Below, one piece after another: positions 22,220 to 33,755 of a stretch of 64,000 bases of DNA. Positions within the stretch are counted from its first letter, which is position 1. Every line of letters begins with the position of its first letter. The notes under the pieces were generated by a model that worked only from the letters and a program-made list of their open reading frames with translations, was not told the origin of the DNA and ran no database searches. Made by a program: the position numbers and the translations under genes. This stretch comes from Dolomedes plantarius (Eukaryota; Arthropoda; Arachnida; Araneae; Dolomedidae): the NCBI GenBank assembly GCA_907164885.2, contig OU015499.1, positions 147,748,118-147,812,117 on the forward strand, written 5' to 3'.

Positions 22220-23007
22220 GAATTACCGAACGTACATGGTGGATTGCACTTTCTTGCATTAGAACCGAAAATTAGTGTGATAAAACACTGGTTGTTTGAG
22301 GGTTCTTTATACTGCGATTTCTTCCGCGGGACTGACTACGCCTTCTGCGTGTTGCCCGTTCGTGCGCCTATCCTGGGAACGTCCACGCTCATGTACTAGG
22401 TGTAAAGTTCGCTGACCTTTAACTGAGCAATTTGTAGCTCCAGGTGGGAACTTTGTGGAAAAACAGCTGAATTTATACCAGGAGTATAAGCTAGGTCTGA
22501 TATCCTTGTCACTGTTACTTGCCAGTTTGGGGCAAATTCTCGTTTTAGCGCTGCAGGATACGCTGGTGTGAGTAGGGAGCCCGAAAGCCAAAGAGACTTT
22601 AAGAGAGGGTTCACCTACCGTCGTCGCCGGCGAGAGACCGCATACGGGTGAGCAACTGTGACGGGCGTTGATCGCCAAGTTCTATTCCTTGTAAGAGACG
22701 GCGAATTTTCGATTCTTGACTCTCGGAATGTAATTCAATCAAGCGATTCTTTAGGGTCCTATATCTCTCCTCTGCCGGAGGTTTCAAATAATATCACTAA
22801 CGGTGTTGAGGATCTCTGAATCAACAGCGAAAGCACATGATGATACATGGTTTTGGTCCGCTGTGATTCCGGCTATCTCAAACTGTGCCTCAAGCTGGCG
22901 CAAACCATATTGTTGGATTAACCTTCCAAAATGGCGGGGGTTTTACTGAAACGCGAGCGACCACTGGGATCTGCCAACGCATGCATCTTCTGGTATAGGT
23001 AAGACAT
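22210..23007 (-). pseudogene. gypsy gag, frameshifted copy
   Basis: This corresponds to the cleaner gag at 55891-56689. It is broken by one-base changes, but near 22400 it carries the reading that keeps the frame open ([12 protein letters not shown]), where copy 2 has one extra base. The GGGAAAC slip site is at 22213-22219 (minus strand). Confidence 0.75.
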
Positions 23008-23593
23008 ATTAAATGGAATGACACAGTAAAAATGCAAAGTATTTTAATTTCTATACAATAAGATAAGGGTAGTAACACTACATCATGCAATAAAGTTAAC
23101 ACAATAAATGCAACATAATATAAGGTAATTATGCAATAAAGTATAAGATAAAGCTGAGTTCAATATTTAAATAATCTACGCAAAACCCCAGTCAATGCCG
23201 TTAGATGGAGTCATTACCTACGCTTTTCAACAAAATTTCTGAACGTGCAGGAAATGGGAAAAAATATGGTAGAAAATGAGCTTACCTTGCGTGTTGATTA
23301 TGTCAGGTAATCCAAATGTAAACAAATCATAACTCACCAGCACGGAACATTAGAAATTCTGGAACCTGTGATGGAGAAATAAAAACCACGTGCATGAGTT
23401 CGACGGAAAAAAAATCACGTTTTTGGTTTTCGTGAAAATATGCACCACAATTAAAAAAATACAGGAAATAACTGGTGAGGAGAGGAACTAGGTCTTTCGT
23501 AAACACAAACAGACAGCACTTCACAATAAAAATACTGCGCGGGATGATGATGAACGTGGATATCATATCCGAGGAAGTTGGAAACACGTGTTT

Positions 23594-23610
23594 GCAGGGG
23601 CCGGTCACCA
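23594..23610 (-). other. primer-binding site
   Basis: Two bases after the 5' LTR the minus strand reads TGGTGACCGGCCCCTGC. It begins TGG, complementary to a tRNA CCA end, in the correct place. I could not assign the tRNA with confidence. Confidence 0.6.
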
Positions 23611-23612
23611 TT

Positions 23613-24171
23613 TGTAGAAATCACGATGTGGTGATTGCATACATAATACTCCAAAAAGAGTCATCTCAGAAGGTTTTTCTTTAAACTCAACAATTCGATT
23701 TTATTTTTCTGTACGGTAAATAATTACAGAGAGGAAAATATTGTAGCGCGATTAACATTCACAAGCCGTGAGCCGCTATCTGACCAACAAGTGTAAGGGC
23801 CTGTTTCACATAGGAGTCCGTTGCATTGCGTTAAAGAAAAGATGACGTTGAGACGAAATAAACCATCATAGCGTTAAAATTCCATTGCTAATCGTTTTGG
23901 AGGCATATCATTGGTTTATTTTCGTCTCAACATCATCTTTTCCTTAACGCAACGCAACGGACTCCTATGTGAACAGGCCCTAAGTGTCTAGTACGGACCA
24001 ACTATCGCTTGAACTCGCGTGAACTACTGACCAGAGTCCTCTTTCCTTCGCTTCTTCGCGCGCATCCGCCCATGCGCAGTGTTCGCGGAGCAGACGCCAG
24101 CGCATGTATCCATACGCTGATGTTCGCTAGCGCTGACATCTAGCGGCGCTGAAAATAAAGAGTTCCCCACA
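23613..24171 (-). repeat. 5' LTR of the gypsy element, enlarged by a MITE
   Basis: Same sequence as the LTR at 18414 plus a 184-base insertion and TAA duplication at 23794-23983, giving 559 bases. The promoter for the genomic transcript should lie in this LTR; I could not mark its start. Confidence 0.9.
23797..23980. mobile_element. PIF/Harbinger-type MITE inside the 5' LTR
   Basis: Fold-back element with inverted repeats of about 65 bases (GGGCCTGTTCACATAGGAGT at each end) and TAA on both sides (23794-23796, 23981-23983). The uninterrupted target is visible in the other LTR. Copy 2: 57473-57658. Confidence 0.88.
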
Positions 24172-24432
24172 AATCCATACGGTATGAGGGGGGGGGGCAA
24201 AATTATTCTCACACAAGGGCGGCAGCTACCCTAGGAACTGTCCTGGCCAAATGTTAAAATCGTAATATTAAGAATATACAAATACACTTTAAAAATTACT
24301 ATTGAATCCGATAAAAAGAAATGTGGTTACTGAACAGGGCGAAATAAATAATTTTCCGTTAGGTTTCATTTTATATCTCACAAACATAATTAAAAATAAA
24401 AATGGCAGAGAGAGAGAAAGAGAGAGAGACCC

Positions 24433-27400
24433 CCGAATTCAATGTAACGTTTTAGCTCTTTAGCTAGTTAGCTAGTTAGCCGATTCCGTATTCAAATGCC
24501 CAAAAAGAGCGAAATATCCGGTCGCCTGTTAGCTAACGCTTGCTAGGTGGTTTCTCTGGTGGTGTTTTTGTTTTGATTAAGGTTTCGACTAGTTTCTACT
24601 GTTTTGAAGTTAGTAATTAACTCTTTCTTGTATTTTTGAATATTCCAGATTATATTTATTTAGCAGTTACGTAAAATACGTTATAAATAAGCAAATTATC
24701 TTTTGTTAATTAGATTAATCTTCTGTTACGAGCACTTTAAAAAAATTTCATGTTTACCGTTATGTATAATGATTTGGAAATTTACAGTAGACATTATGGT
24801 ATTAGTGATTAGTATAATGATTTGAGAATTTCTGTCGCTTTAACCGCTTTCGCTTGTGTTGTAAAATGGACGAGTTATATACAGTTCGCACACACAAACG
24901 AAATATAGATTTTAACTATCAAACATTTGATCTCTTCTCAGTTTAGATATCCGTAGTGGAAGAGCACAGAAGAATTTTAGAAAATACGTTTAATTAATCA
25001 TTCTTCGTGCTAAAGAATGAGAATTGTATCAATCACCAGAAACTTGGTAATAACACTACAAAATATTTGTATCTAAGCTGGAAAGCATTTTAAAAATTTA
25101 TATTCCTCTTCCCAGACAAATTGCAAGCTTCAAGCCCAATACCTGTTCCCTGGAAATTAAATTTGATGTATATAAAATGGGTTGTTCTTCCTGGCTGTTG
25201 CTCTTTTTTAATAAAAACCATAGTGGATATTGATTTTTCCCATTTATTACTCTTTTACATAAAAGGAACAATTTTATCTAGTATGTCTGTGAAGAAACTG
25301 CTCTCCCATGTGTGCAATAATTGTTTTATTGTGTTAAATTTTGTCAGTGTGTAAATGAATGCTTACCTAGAAGAAACTTTTTTTTCAATCTAAAAAAAAG
25401 TACAGCTATAATATGTCTTTAAATATGATTTTCATGAGCACAACATTAATTTCTGTTTGTTTCAATTTTATAAAATGTGGTTAATTCCAGTTTCCAGGAC
25501 TTTACTTTTTTTCTTCTTTTTTAATATGTAAACAAAATTTAAGTGTTAGAAAAAGTCATGCCTTTTCAAAAGCAGTTACTAATGTTAAATTTTACAATGC
25601 ACAAGCTGATTCCTGACCTAATATAATGTTCTATTAAAAATTAATCAAACTATAACTAAAATCAAATTTGGCTTAGCCATGGGTCTTGAAATTTCAGCCA
25701 GGACTATGAAATTTGGTACAAACCATGTTTCTGTAACATACATTTATAATGTGATTCAATCAACTGCTTGTTGATTGTTCTCTGTGTGTTTCTTCAGAAA
25801 ATTCTAAAATATTTGTGAAATTGTATTTTTTTTTCTGCATAACTGCAAAATTTAAGGTAACTTGAAATTTTAAATTTTTATCGCCACAAATTGAATAAAA
25901 TATAGTAAATTAACTATGTAGTACTTCATTACTTTATCTTTTAAATATTGCTTATTTGCACCTAGTATAACGAATGAAATGAATACCTTAAAATTATATA
26001 TTTGTTGCATAGCTATGAACCAAAATTAATGATAGTCGACCAAAAAAAAATACTATCATTGTATTCCATTGTACTTAATTGTACTAATTGAATTGTGGAT
26101 TAAATTAACTGATTCCTCACATAGAAAAAAGATTAATGCAGAAATTAATTACATTTATTTTGTTTGACTGTTATATTTATAATGTGATTCAATCAACTGC
26201 TTCTTGACTGTTCTTGTGTGCTTCTTAAGAAAATTCTAAAATATTTCTGAAATGTATTTTTTTCTGCATAACTGCAAAATTTAGATAACTTGAAATTTGA
26301 ATTTTTATCGCCACAAATTGCAATAAAAATAGTAACTTAACTATGCATTACTTTCGTTACTTTATCTTTTAAACATTGCTTATTTGCAACCTAGTGTAAT
26401 GCATGAAATGAACTACCTTAAATTGTATCTTTGAATAGGTATGATTCAAACTCAGTGATAGTCGACAAAAACAAAGTACTATCAATTGTATTCCATTGTA
26501 ATTGATAGTACTTTGCAGATATGCCACTCTGTAAATTAAAATACTAAACTACAAAACTACAATGCAGCTGAGTATTTTACTGTACTGATGTATTTTACTG
26601 CTGCATTGTAGCTGTACTTTACAAAGTACTATCAATTGTATTCCATTGCAATTGATAGTACTTTACAGATATGTCACTCTGTAAGTTAAAATATTAAACT
26701 ACAAAACTACAATGCAGCTGAGTATTTTACTGTCCTATTCCTCATAAAGAAAAAGATTAATACAGAAATTAATTATATTTAATTTTGTTTGACTGTTATA
26801 TTTGTGAAACTGTGTTTTTTTCTGCATGACTACAACATTTACATAACTTGCATTTTTTTTTCGCCACAAATTGAAAAAAGATAGTAACTTAAGTATGCAG
26901 TACTTCAAATACTTTATCTTTTAAACATTGCTTATTTGCACCTAGTGTAAGGAATGAAATGAATATCTTAAAATTGTATATTTGCAATGAACCAAAATTA
27001 GTGATAGTCGAAAAAAAAAAGTACTATCAATTGTATTCCCTTGTACTTCAATTAAACTAGATTTGGCATTTTCTTCATTTACACATGGATATGTTTAAAA
27101 GAGAGTAAATCTATTGATTTCTTAAAAGGATATTGTATCAACATTTAAAAGATTGAGCTAAATGAATTCTTGTGCAGTGCTGTATTTATACTGAAGCAGT
27201 GTCTGTACTTGTAATTTTTTTGGCTACTATTAATTGTGATGCATAATTTGAATGTTATGAGTTCTAAATCTTAACTGAGAATAATCAGGTGAGTACATAT
27301 TAAATAATACTATTTAATTTAAAGTTTGTCTGTATAATATAATCTGTATATTTGAAAATTTTAAATACAATACTGTTAGTTTTAAATACCATGCTGTTAG

Positions 27401-28152
27401 TATAAACTTCAGAGATTTGAATGTGTTTTCTTTCAGATGGGAAACACATCAATGTGATAACTATTTTAAAAGCTTTTATTAAATGTATTTAATTGAAAGA
27501 AGGGCATCACATAAAGTTCTGTGTATCATTTTATCAGAAACTTTTTTTATGTCAAAATAAATAGCTTTTGGAAGGTTAGATTACTGAATACAAGGATATT
27601 TTAACATTTAGCTAAACTTTGTTTTAAATATATTTTACTTCATATCCTCCATATTCGTAATATTTTTCATCATCTGTATTCTCTACTAATAATTTTAAAA
27701 AATGTGGCATTTTGCTAAAAGAAAAGAAAAATAAAGCTTCCGGTAATTTAACATAGTGAATTATAAATATTTCAAATAAAGTGAACATAGAATAGAAAAT
27801 ATTTGTAAGTAGTCTATCCACAAATTTAAAATCAGTTGATTCATTTTTCTTTTGTTGCGTATCCAGCATTACTCGTTTTATTATATTTATTTTAATCAGT
27901 TCCGAAGTTTCCATGTTTGTTACATTTGATGTCGCGCTGGCGATGAATTTGGGCTGTCTGATTGGCTTACTGAGAGCATTCGCTTAAAAGCTTCCGAGGT
28001 TTGCCGAACATTCTCTCGTCGGAGAGTGGTGCTCGGATCGGAGAGCTAACTGGCCATTTGAATGCCGATGTGCTAACAGTTAGCAAAATTGAGGTTGCTA
28101 AAGAGCTAACTAACCAACTAGCTAAAGAGCTAAAACGTTACATTGAATTCGG
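24433..28152. mobile_element. 3.7-kb terminal-inverted-repeat element of unknown superfamily
   Basis: Both ends read inward as CCGAATTCAATGTAACGTTT followed by TAGCTCTTTAGCTAGTT. Similarity continues loosely for about 90 bases (both arms contain TATTCAAATGCC- or GCATTCAAATGGCC-like phrases). Subterminal regions are filled with GTTAGCTAA/TTAGCTCTTTAGC repeats. It lies between GA-rich tracts. The target duplication is unclear: CCC occurs on both sides, but that is weak. No transposase was recognised inside; the longest frames (25121-25354 plus, 27624-27914 minus) have no known domain. There is a donor-like GTGAGT at 27290 and an acceptor at 27437. Copy 2: 58111-61844. Confidence 0.7.
25739..27055. 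repeat. degenerate tandem module repeats with two identical hairpins
   Basis: The phrase series ATAATGTGATTCAATCAACT, TTTTTCTGCATAACTGCAAA, TATCGCCACAAATTG, TTATTTGCACCTAGT and GATAGTCGA appears in the same order three times, starting near 25747, 26178 and 26800 (the last lacking the first phrase). Between them are two copies of a perfect 15-base stem (AAAGTACTATCAATT and its complement, 12-base loop) at 26473-26514 and 26623-26664, inside a direct duplication of about 150 bases. Copy 2: about 59415-60730. Confidence 0.75.
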
Positions 28153-28445
28153 CCCAGAGTGAGTGAGAGAGATTCCTCGGATAAACAAATTAACGTGTTT
28201 AAGCGGCCACGTTGTTAGTAAGTATGAAAGCCAATTTAAACATGTCACTGAGTGTGCGCAGAAATCAAATTCTTAAAGTGTAAATATCGCTAATGAATAA
28301 CAATTGCGGTTGTAAAACTAAATTTGACACATTTATAGAATATAACCTTTCGTTCAAGATCAAAATGAAGTAAATTGATGCAGGAGTTTCTCTCGCGGAC
28401 TGCCCAAAGAATCGGCTATAAATTTTCAATTTAAAGATTGTCTAA

Positions 28446-30717
28446 GGCCCGTATGCAGAACAAACGCTGGAGCTTTGTGTCTCTCGCTTCGCAAACGGGG
28501 GTTGTTGCGAGAGTAGGGGGTGAGCACTCTTTTTAGCTATGCTGATCAAACAATTTGCGCTTCCGCAAATGATGACGTCAAGATGTGTAAGTAACCTTAT
28601 ATGGTCAGCCACGCCCTTTTTCTCCTCCCTTTTGCGTGGCTGGGGTCCCTCACGAACCCTAACCTGCGGGGGGGGATTCGACGGTCAATTTAGCGAAACC
28701 GTCCGACTGAACTGCTTCAAACACGGCATTTTAATTGCTTCCTTGCGTTGGGGTTCAAGAAAAAGTATACAGTATTGGAAAAAACCCGCGCTTTGACTTC
28801 GATCAATGTGGCTGTTTCTTTTACATTTGTAGATAAAATTGTCTCAAAGGACATCAAATTTTTCAGTAGAGGAGATCGAGAAAAAAGTGCAGTAAAGGCA
28901 TCACTGATGAGTCATTCTATTCATCTGCATTGGTAAGTAATTTCAGTTGTATTTGAAAAGAAAAAAATGTAATTTGACTTTAGCAATATCCTAATATTTT
29001 ATTATTATTTTTTACTTGTAGGCTGTTTTAAAACAGAAAAAAATGGATGGTAAGTAAACTATTAATTTTGTATTTAATTATCTGTTTATTAGAATTTCTT
29101 TTAATCATTTTCAATGCTATTTATAATATATCATATTTTTACATTGCAAGATATTATCATAAATAAATTTAATTAAAGCAAAATTTTAAAATGTCCTAAT
29201 GCTTATTTAAGGGACAATTAAGTACTAAAAGTGTTCTGTTAGACTTTCTGGCATTTGTGTACAAGAATATCATATTTCTATTTTGTTTATAAATCTTATT
29301 ATAAATTTTTAAAAATGCTGTTAGTTAATCATTAAACAAAGATCAAAATATTTTGTTGCAGGAGGCTTTGTTACCAGGTAAAGATCACCGCATTATTAAT
29401 ATTTGAGGGTGGGGATTGAGACCATGACATTGTACACTTAAATAGCAATATAAATTAATAATTGTGCTTCAAAAGATTACTGCCAATGCTCAGTCATATA
29501 TCAGAATTATGTTTAGCTTTATGATTGTTAAATGCAACTATGTATTTAATAATCATAAGCTAAGAAAAATCCCAGAGAAAAAAATAGCTATTGTAATTAA
29601 CAAAATGAATGTTGTTTCATAATGCTTTTGGAAAATTTGAATTTTTTAAATAATTTAAAGTAAAATTATTTGCTATTTATACTAATTAATTCCCCCCCCC
29701 CAGAAAGTTGTTGTTATTCCAAAGTGAATTACAATACATAAGATTGTAACTACCACTAAAACAGCAGAAACAAAGTCTTGGCATATTGCTCAATCATCAA
29801 GTAAGTTATTTGGATTTTGATAAATTTAAATCAAATTTTGTAACAAGTTTTAAAATATAAATTTCAGACTGAATTGTTGGAGATAATTAAAATTTTTTAG
29901 TACCATACTTTATAGAAATTAAACAATTGTATGTTTTACGTAACATACATAGGTTTTATGTAAATGCCTGCATAGAACTCTTCTTCATAATTATTTGCAG
30001 TTTTACTATATAATCTGTGACAATACTTCTATGAAATAACATATGTTGATTTTTATGTATGACATAATAGCTCTGTTCCATGTTGCTATCTCATTTACTA
30101 TGTATTTTTTATATTTTCTAGACAGTTCAACAGTACGTGGCAGGAAGCATCTAGCATTAAAAGAAAAAGAGAAGCAGCAAATTTGAGCTGAGGCTCTTCA
30201 AACCCAAAAAAATATGGTACAAGAAATCGAAACAACATCCCGCAAGGAATTCTGCTAAAATTAATCAAAATTAGAAACATTAATTAAAATAATGGAAGAC
30301 AAAAATAGTTGTTAGTCAGAATAAAAAGCTGTTTAGAGCTCATAAATGCTGAAGATGTTGTAGAAACAAATGGTAATAAAACACATAAATCATGTTTGCA
30401 CAGTCTAAATTTTTGAATAAAAATCTTCATCTTCCATCTCAAGTGGAATTATCCGTATCTTGTAATATCCATTCCCTGCTTAAAGAAAGGGATAACATCC
30501 TTCTCCTTCGCAAAGCGAATGACTATTCCGGCTTTGCGAGAGAAAAGACGAGTCTACGAGAGCTCCCTACTAGCCGCAAGTTTGATCACGTGACGTTCGT
30601 ATTTACGAGAGAAAAAGGTCTCGCTGTTTGATCTGCATCGCGATTGCGACCCCTCTGCGGAAGGGAGGGGCTTTGCGAGAGCTTTGCTCTCGTAAGTGTT
30701 TGATCGGCATACGGGCC
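28446..30717 (+). mobile_element. Harbinger-like element, 2.27 kb, with TAA target duplication
   Basis: Ends GGCCCGTATGCAGAACAAAC on the left and GGCCCGTATGCCGATCAAAC read inward from the right, flanked by TAA (28443-28445 and 30718-30720). Subterminal copies of GTTTGATC and of CGAGAG/TTTGCGAGAG occur at both ends. The TWA-type duplication and GG-starting ends fit PIF/Harbinger or ISL2EU-like elements. The interior holds several short exon-like segments. Copy 2 begins at 62144 and is cut by the window end. Confidence 0.72.
28833..30315 (+). pseudogene. candidate multi-exon gene of the Harbinger-like element
   Basis: Five segments are bracketed by consensus splice sites: 28833-28932, 29022-29049, 29362-29377 (16 bases), 29704-29800 and 30122-about 30315. 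In one frame the first reads QRTSNFSVEEIEKKVQ and then TAA, reminiscent of the Myb/SANT-like protein that accompanies Harbinger transposases. In copy 2 the last segment reads as a charged helix (KKEKRSSKFEAEALQTQKNM), a plausible C-terminal coiled coil. I could not join all segments in one open frame, and indels in copy 1 add breaks. No DDE transposase is present. The function assignment is tentative. Confidence 0.35.
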
Positions 30718-30720
30718 TAA

Positions 30721-33700
30721 TTCCCGACAGAAAATTTAACTCTTTCTTATATGCTCAAGGTGGCAACGGTATTTTATCAGTCCGTGTTTGTGTGCATTGT
30801 GTATTTAGTTGAATTCAATAGTCTATTATTTAAAGTAAAAATTCGGAGCCTTGGCGACAAAGTTTTGCAGCTTTTAAAATGAAATACGGATTGGAATAAC
30901 ATTAATCATGCTGCCAGGAAAAAAAGCGCTATTCATGTTTAATATACGGTATTTTTTTTTCTGTATTCAATGACATAGACCTTTCTTGACGTAAGTGCGA
31001 AACTGAGGTGAATCAACTGTTCAGCCTATTAAACCATTAAATTGAATAATGAAATTATTTATTAAAAGATTCCAATCCAAGAGCAACAAAATATAAACAA
31101 ATTTGTTGCTTGTAAAATATATTTACTAAATTTGAGACCAGCGTTAACGAACCATCATTTATGTGCAGTAAATTTTATAGAATCCAAATACCCTGCTAAT
31201 TTAGTAAGAAATTTAGAAATAAAAGTTAATAAATAACCATGTAAATTTTTTATAAACAGAGAAACAAAATTTTGTAGAACGTTACCACTTATAATCTTTA
31301 TACTGTTTGCAATGTGTTTTATCCATATTTCATGTTGATGCATAATGTTTCAAAGACTGTCTTACGATTATTCATATCATTTTAATTGGGACAACTTTCG
31401 AACGTTTGGTTTCATAGACTGTTGAAAATTTTTATGAGGATATCAGTGACTAGTAGCCAACATTTATTGTCTCAATATAAATCTACTCAGTGCAGGAAAT
31501 TTGATTGTATTTTCTGTCACTAACATTGCAAGTTATCTCATTGATGCATATTTGGTAAGTCAAGTCGTTATAGGTATTATCTTTATTATACCATCATTGT
31601 GATTACATGTCATAAAATACCTAAGATAACCACTTGGGACATTCCATGAGTAACAGAATGACATTTGGACAAACATTCACAACCTATATCGTAGATTTAC
31701 CAACTCAAATATTAAAAGAAAAAGAAAAAAAGGCAAACTATAAACATCTTAATGACTTAAAATGAAAAATACAGATAATTAAAATTATACATTATGACTT
31801 GATTCAGTACTTGATGGAAGACTTGATTCAGTACTAAAAGTTTGTCATTTTTCAACATGAAAATAATAATTAATATGTAAAATTAATTAGACTTAATGAA
31901 ATCATGGTAATGAAATGACAGTAAGAATGACAAAGTTCTATTACCTACAAATACTATCAGGAAAATTAACAATATTAAAGATACAAATTATATATTATTT
32001 TAGACTTAAAACATGCTTTAAAAACAAAAATTTAAGTTTAAATAAGTAAAATTTAAATAATTACCCAAGAAAGTTTGTTTTTTCGTAATGGAATGACACT
32101 CTCATATATAATTAATTACTTCCTCAAATAAAAAAATAAATAGCAAAGATTTTGATACTGCATTTATAAGAAAAAGGGTGAGAGATCATAAAATAATTGT
32201 TAGGCTTTTTAAACATAAAATAATCACCAAAATGAGTGCAAAAAAGTCTGTTTTTATATCAATAATATCAATGCAAAAAGAGTATTTTCTATGTATTTTA
32301 AGGCATGTTTCCTGTGAGAAAGGGTATTATTCTTATCAAATTTCAAAATTCAGTTATTTCTGAAAATGATATATAACACTTGCAGAAAAAAACATTTAAA
32401 ATTGTTTCATCTGATGTCCACTTATTCATGAAATGTCCCAATTGAAAAGGGCTGTCATCACATATCCTGATTATTTCTCCTGGATATTATCTTAAGTATT
32501 CAATGTTACTGAATCATTTAGAGTAGTTTTGACAAACTTTCAAAATTTACAGACTTTTTCTCCAAAAGAATCTCTATGGAGGAACTTTTATTTTCAGCTT
32601 CTGGTATTAAGTGCACAATGTGGCAACTTGTTACAGCAATGAGAATAACTTTTTAGTCTGATGAAAGTTTGTGTCTTAGTTTCCTTATTTCTTTTTACTC
32701 TGAATACAATAATTTATTAACCAAGTCTGTTGGTAAAGAATATAATTACAGAGGTATGAAATATAATGATTTTTCTACTGAGGGTTGTATATGTATTTTT
32801 TATTCTATGGCTGTGAAATTGTGTTTCTTTGCTATGATAGTATGATAAGTCAAATCAGTATGTCACTGGTTGACTCTCAAGTCATATCTGACATTCATTT
32901 GGAATGTTTTATTTAGACAGTCAAGAGAGTTTACGAAACCAATGCGGTAAAGGTGGCAAAATAAAAAGTCATGTGAAGTGGTGATTCGAAAATGGCAGTG
33001 AAAATATGTCGAGGCAGATCCATTAGAGTAGGATTCTTCAACAGTATTAAATTTTGTCATATAAGAAACCGAATAGAGTCTGTAGAGGCAATAATTTTGT
33101 AAGCAAGTCTGAATTAATAATTCTAAATATAAAAATTTGAATTATTTTCACAATTTTTAAGAATCATTGCATGATAGCTGTGTAAATTATTATGTCTGGA
33201 ATTTTTATTATGAGTATATAACCTCATAATATAACATTTAAAAGGTGTTGGTGTCGAATATACCTTATCAGCTATGTATTCTGACATATATCTCATGGAC
33301 TACAAGAGGTCCAAAGATAATTGTTGTGAAGTATTTGATTCAGATTATTTTGAAAATAAAATAAAAGCACTATTATATAGTAGAATAAAGGAAATAATTA
33401 TGACTTACTTATATCACTGATATCCTAATGAATTATATTTACAAAATTTAGATTAAAATATGAACATTGTGGTAAAAAATATCTTTTCTACTTTAGGGAA
33501 AGTCCAATCACCGTAATCCTCTCTGGGAAGCCCAGTAGAGCTTTATTAAAACTTGTGACTGAAAAGAACCTGGTAAAATGTGTTTGAAATCCATGAGTTC
33601 TCCAGGAGCACAAAGGGAGCAGTCAGGAGAAGATGCAATGCTTATGCAATGTAGGTGTCTATTTAAAAGCATAAAATGTCAATATTCTAAAATTTACAAT

Positions 33701-33755
33701 AGAAATGTGTTTTGGGAGGTCTTGAGGAATAGGGACAGATAGCAGTTCACTCCAA
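30721..33755. other. AT-rich DNA with no recognised gene, present once in the window
   Basis: The part of the unit for which no second copy is available. Short frames only, no transposon ends and no RNA gene. A weak exon candidate lies at 33497-33572. Confidence 0.5.
33497..33572 (+). CDS. weak candidate exon
   Basis: A 76-base segment between TTTCTACTTTAG and G|GTAAAATG, open in one frame (ESPITVILSGKPSRALLKLV and a few more). No family was recognised. It may be an exon upstream of the zinc-finger gene in the next unit, or chance. Confidence 0.2.

Larger units (their letters stand above)
18414..24171 (-). mobile_element. Ty3/gypsy LTR retrotransposon with both LTRs
   Basis: The element is transcribed on the minus strand: 5' LTR at 23613-24171, leader, gag, pol (protease, reverse transcriptase, RNase H, integrase), 3' LTR at 18414-18785. 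The 4-base target duplication AATC lies at 18410-18413 and 24172-24175. No env-like frame follows pol. It sits inside the hAT element and carries two smaller insertions. This copy has many single-base frameshifts; the copy at 52108-57849 is much cleaner. Confidence 0.92.
16680..24245 (+). mobile_element. hAT element split by a gypsy retrotransposon
   Basis: The ends share CAGG and GTTCC: CAGGGGCGTTCCAACC on the left, CAGGACAGTTCCTAGG read inward from the right. An exact 8-base target duplication GCCAAATG flanks it at 16672-16679 and 24246-24253. The same duplication is found in copy 2 around 50380-57922. About 1.8 kb belongs to the hAT element; the rest is the gypsy insertion. The left end has a GC-rich block with GGGCGGCAAGTCGGCCGCCC, and a similar GGGCGGCAGC lies near the right end. 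Confidence 0.85.

Noticed and set aside
23594..23610. Assignment of the priming tRNA
   Set aside because: Only the first eight or so bases resemble a familiar primer site and the rest does not, so no tRNA identity is claimed.
25121..25354. 77-residue plus-strand frame inside the 3.7-kb element
   Set aside because: No recognisable domain and no splice context. It may be chance, so it is mentioned only within the element.
24430..28155. CCC as the target-site duplication of the 3.7-kb element
   Set aside because: CCC lies in a C run on the left and could be chance; the boundary is left open.
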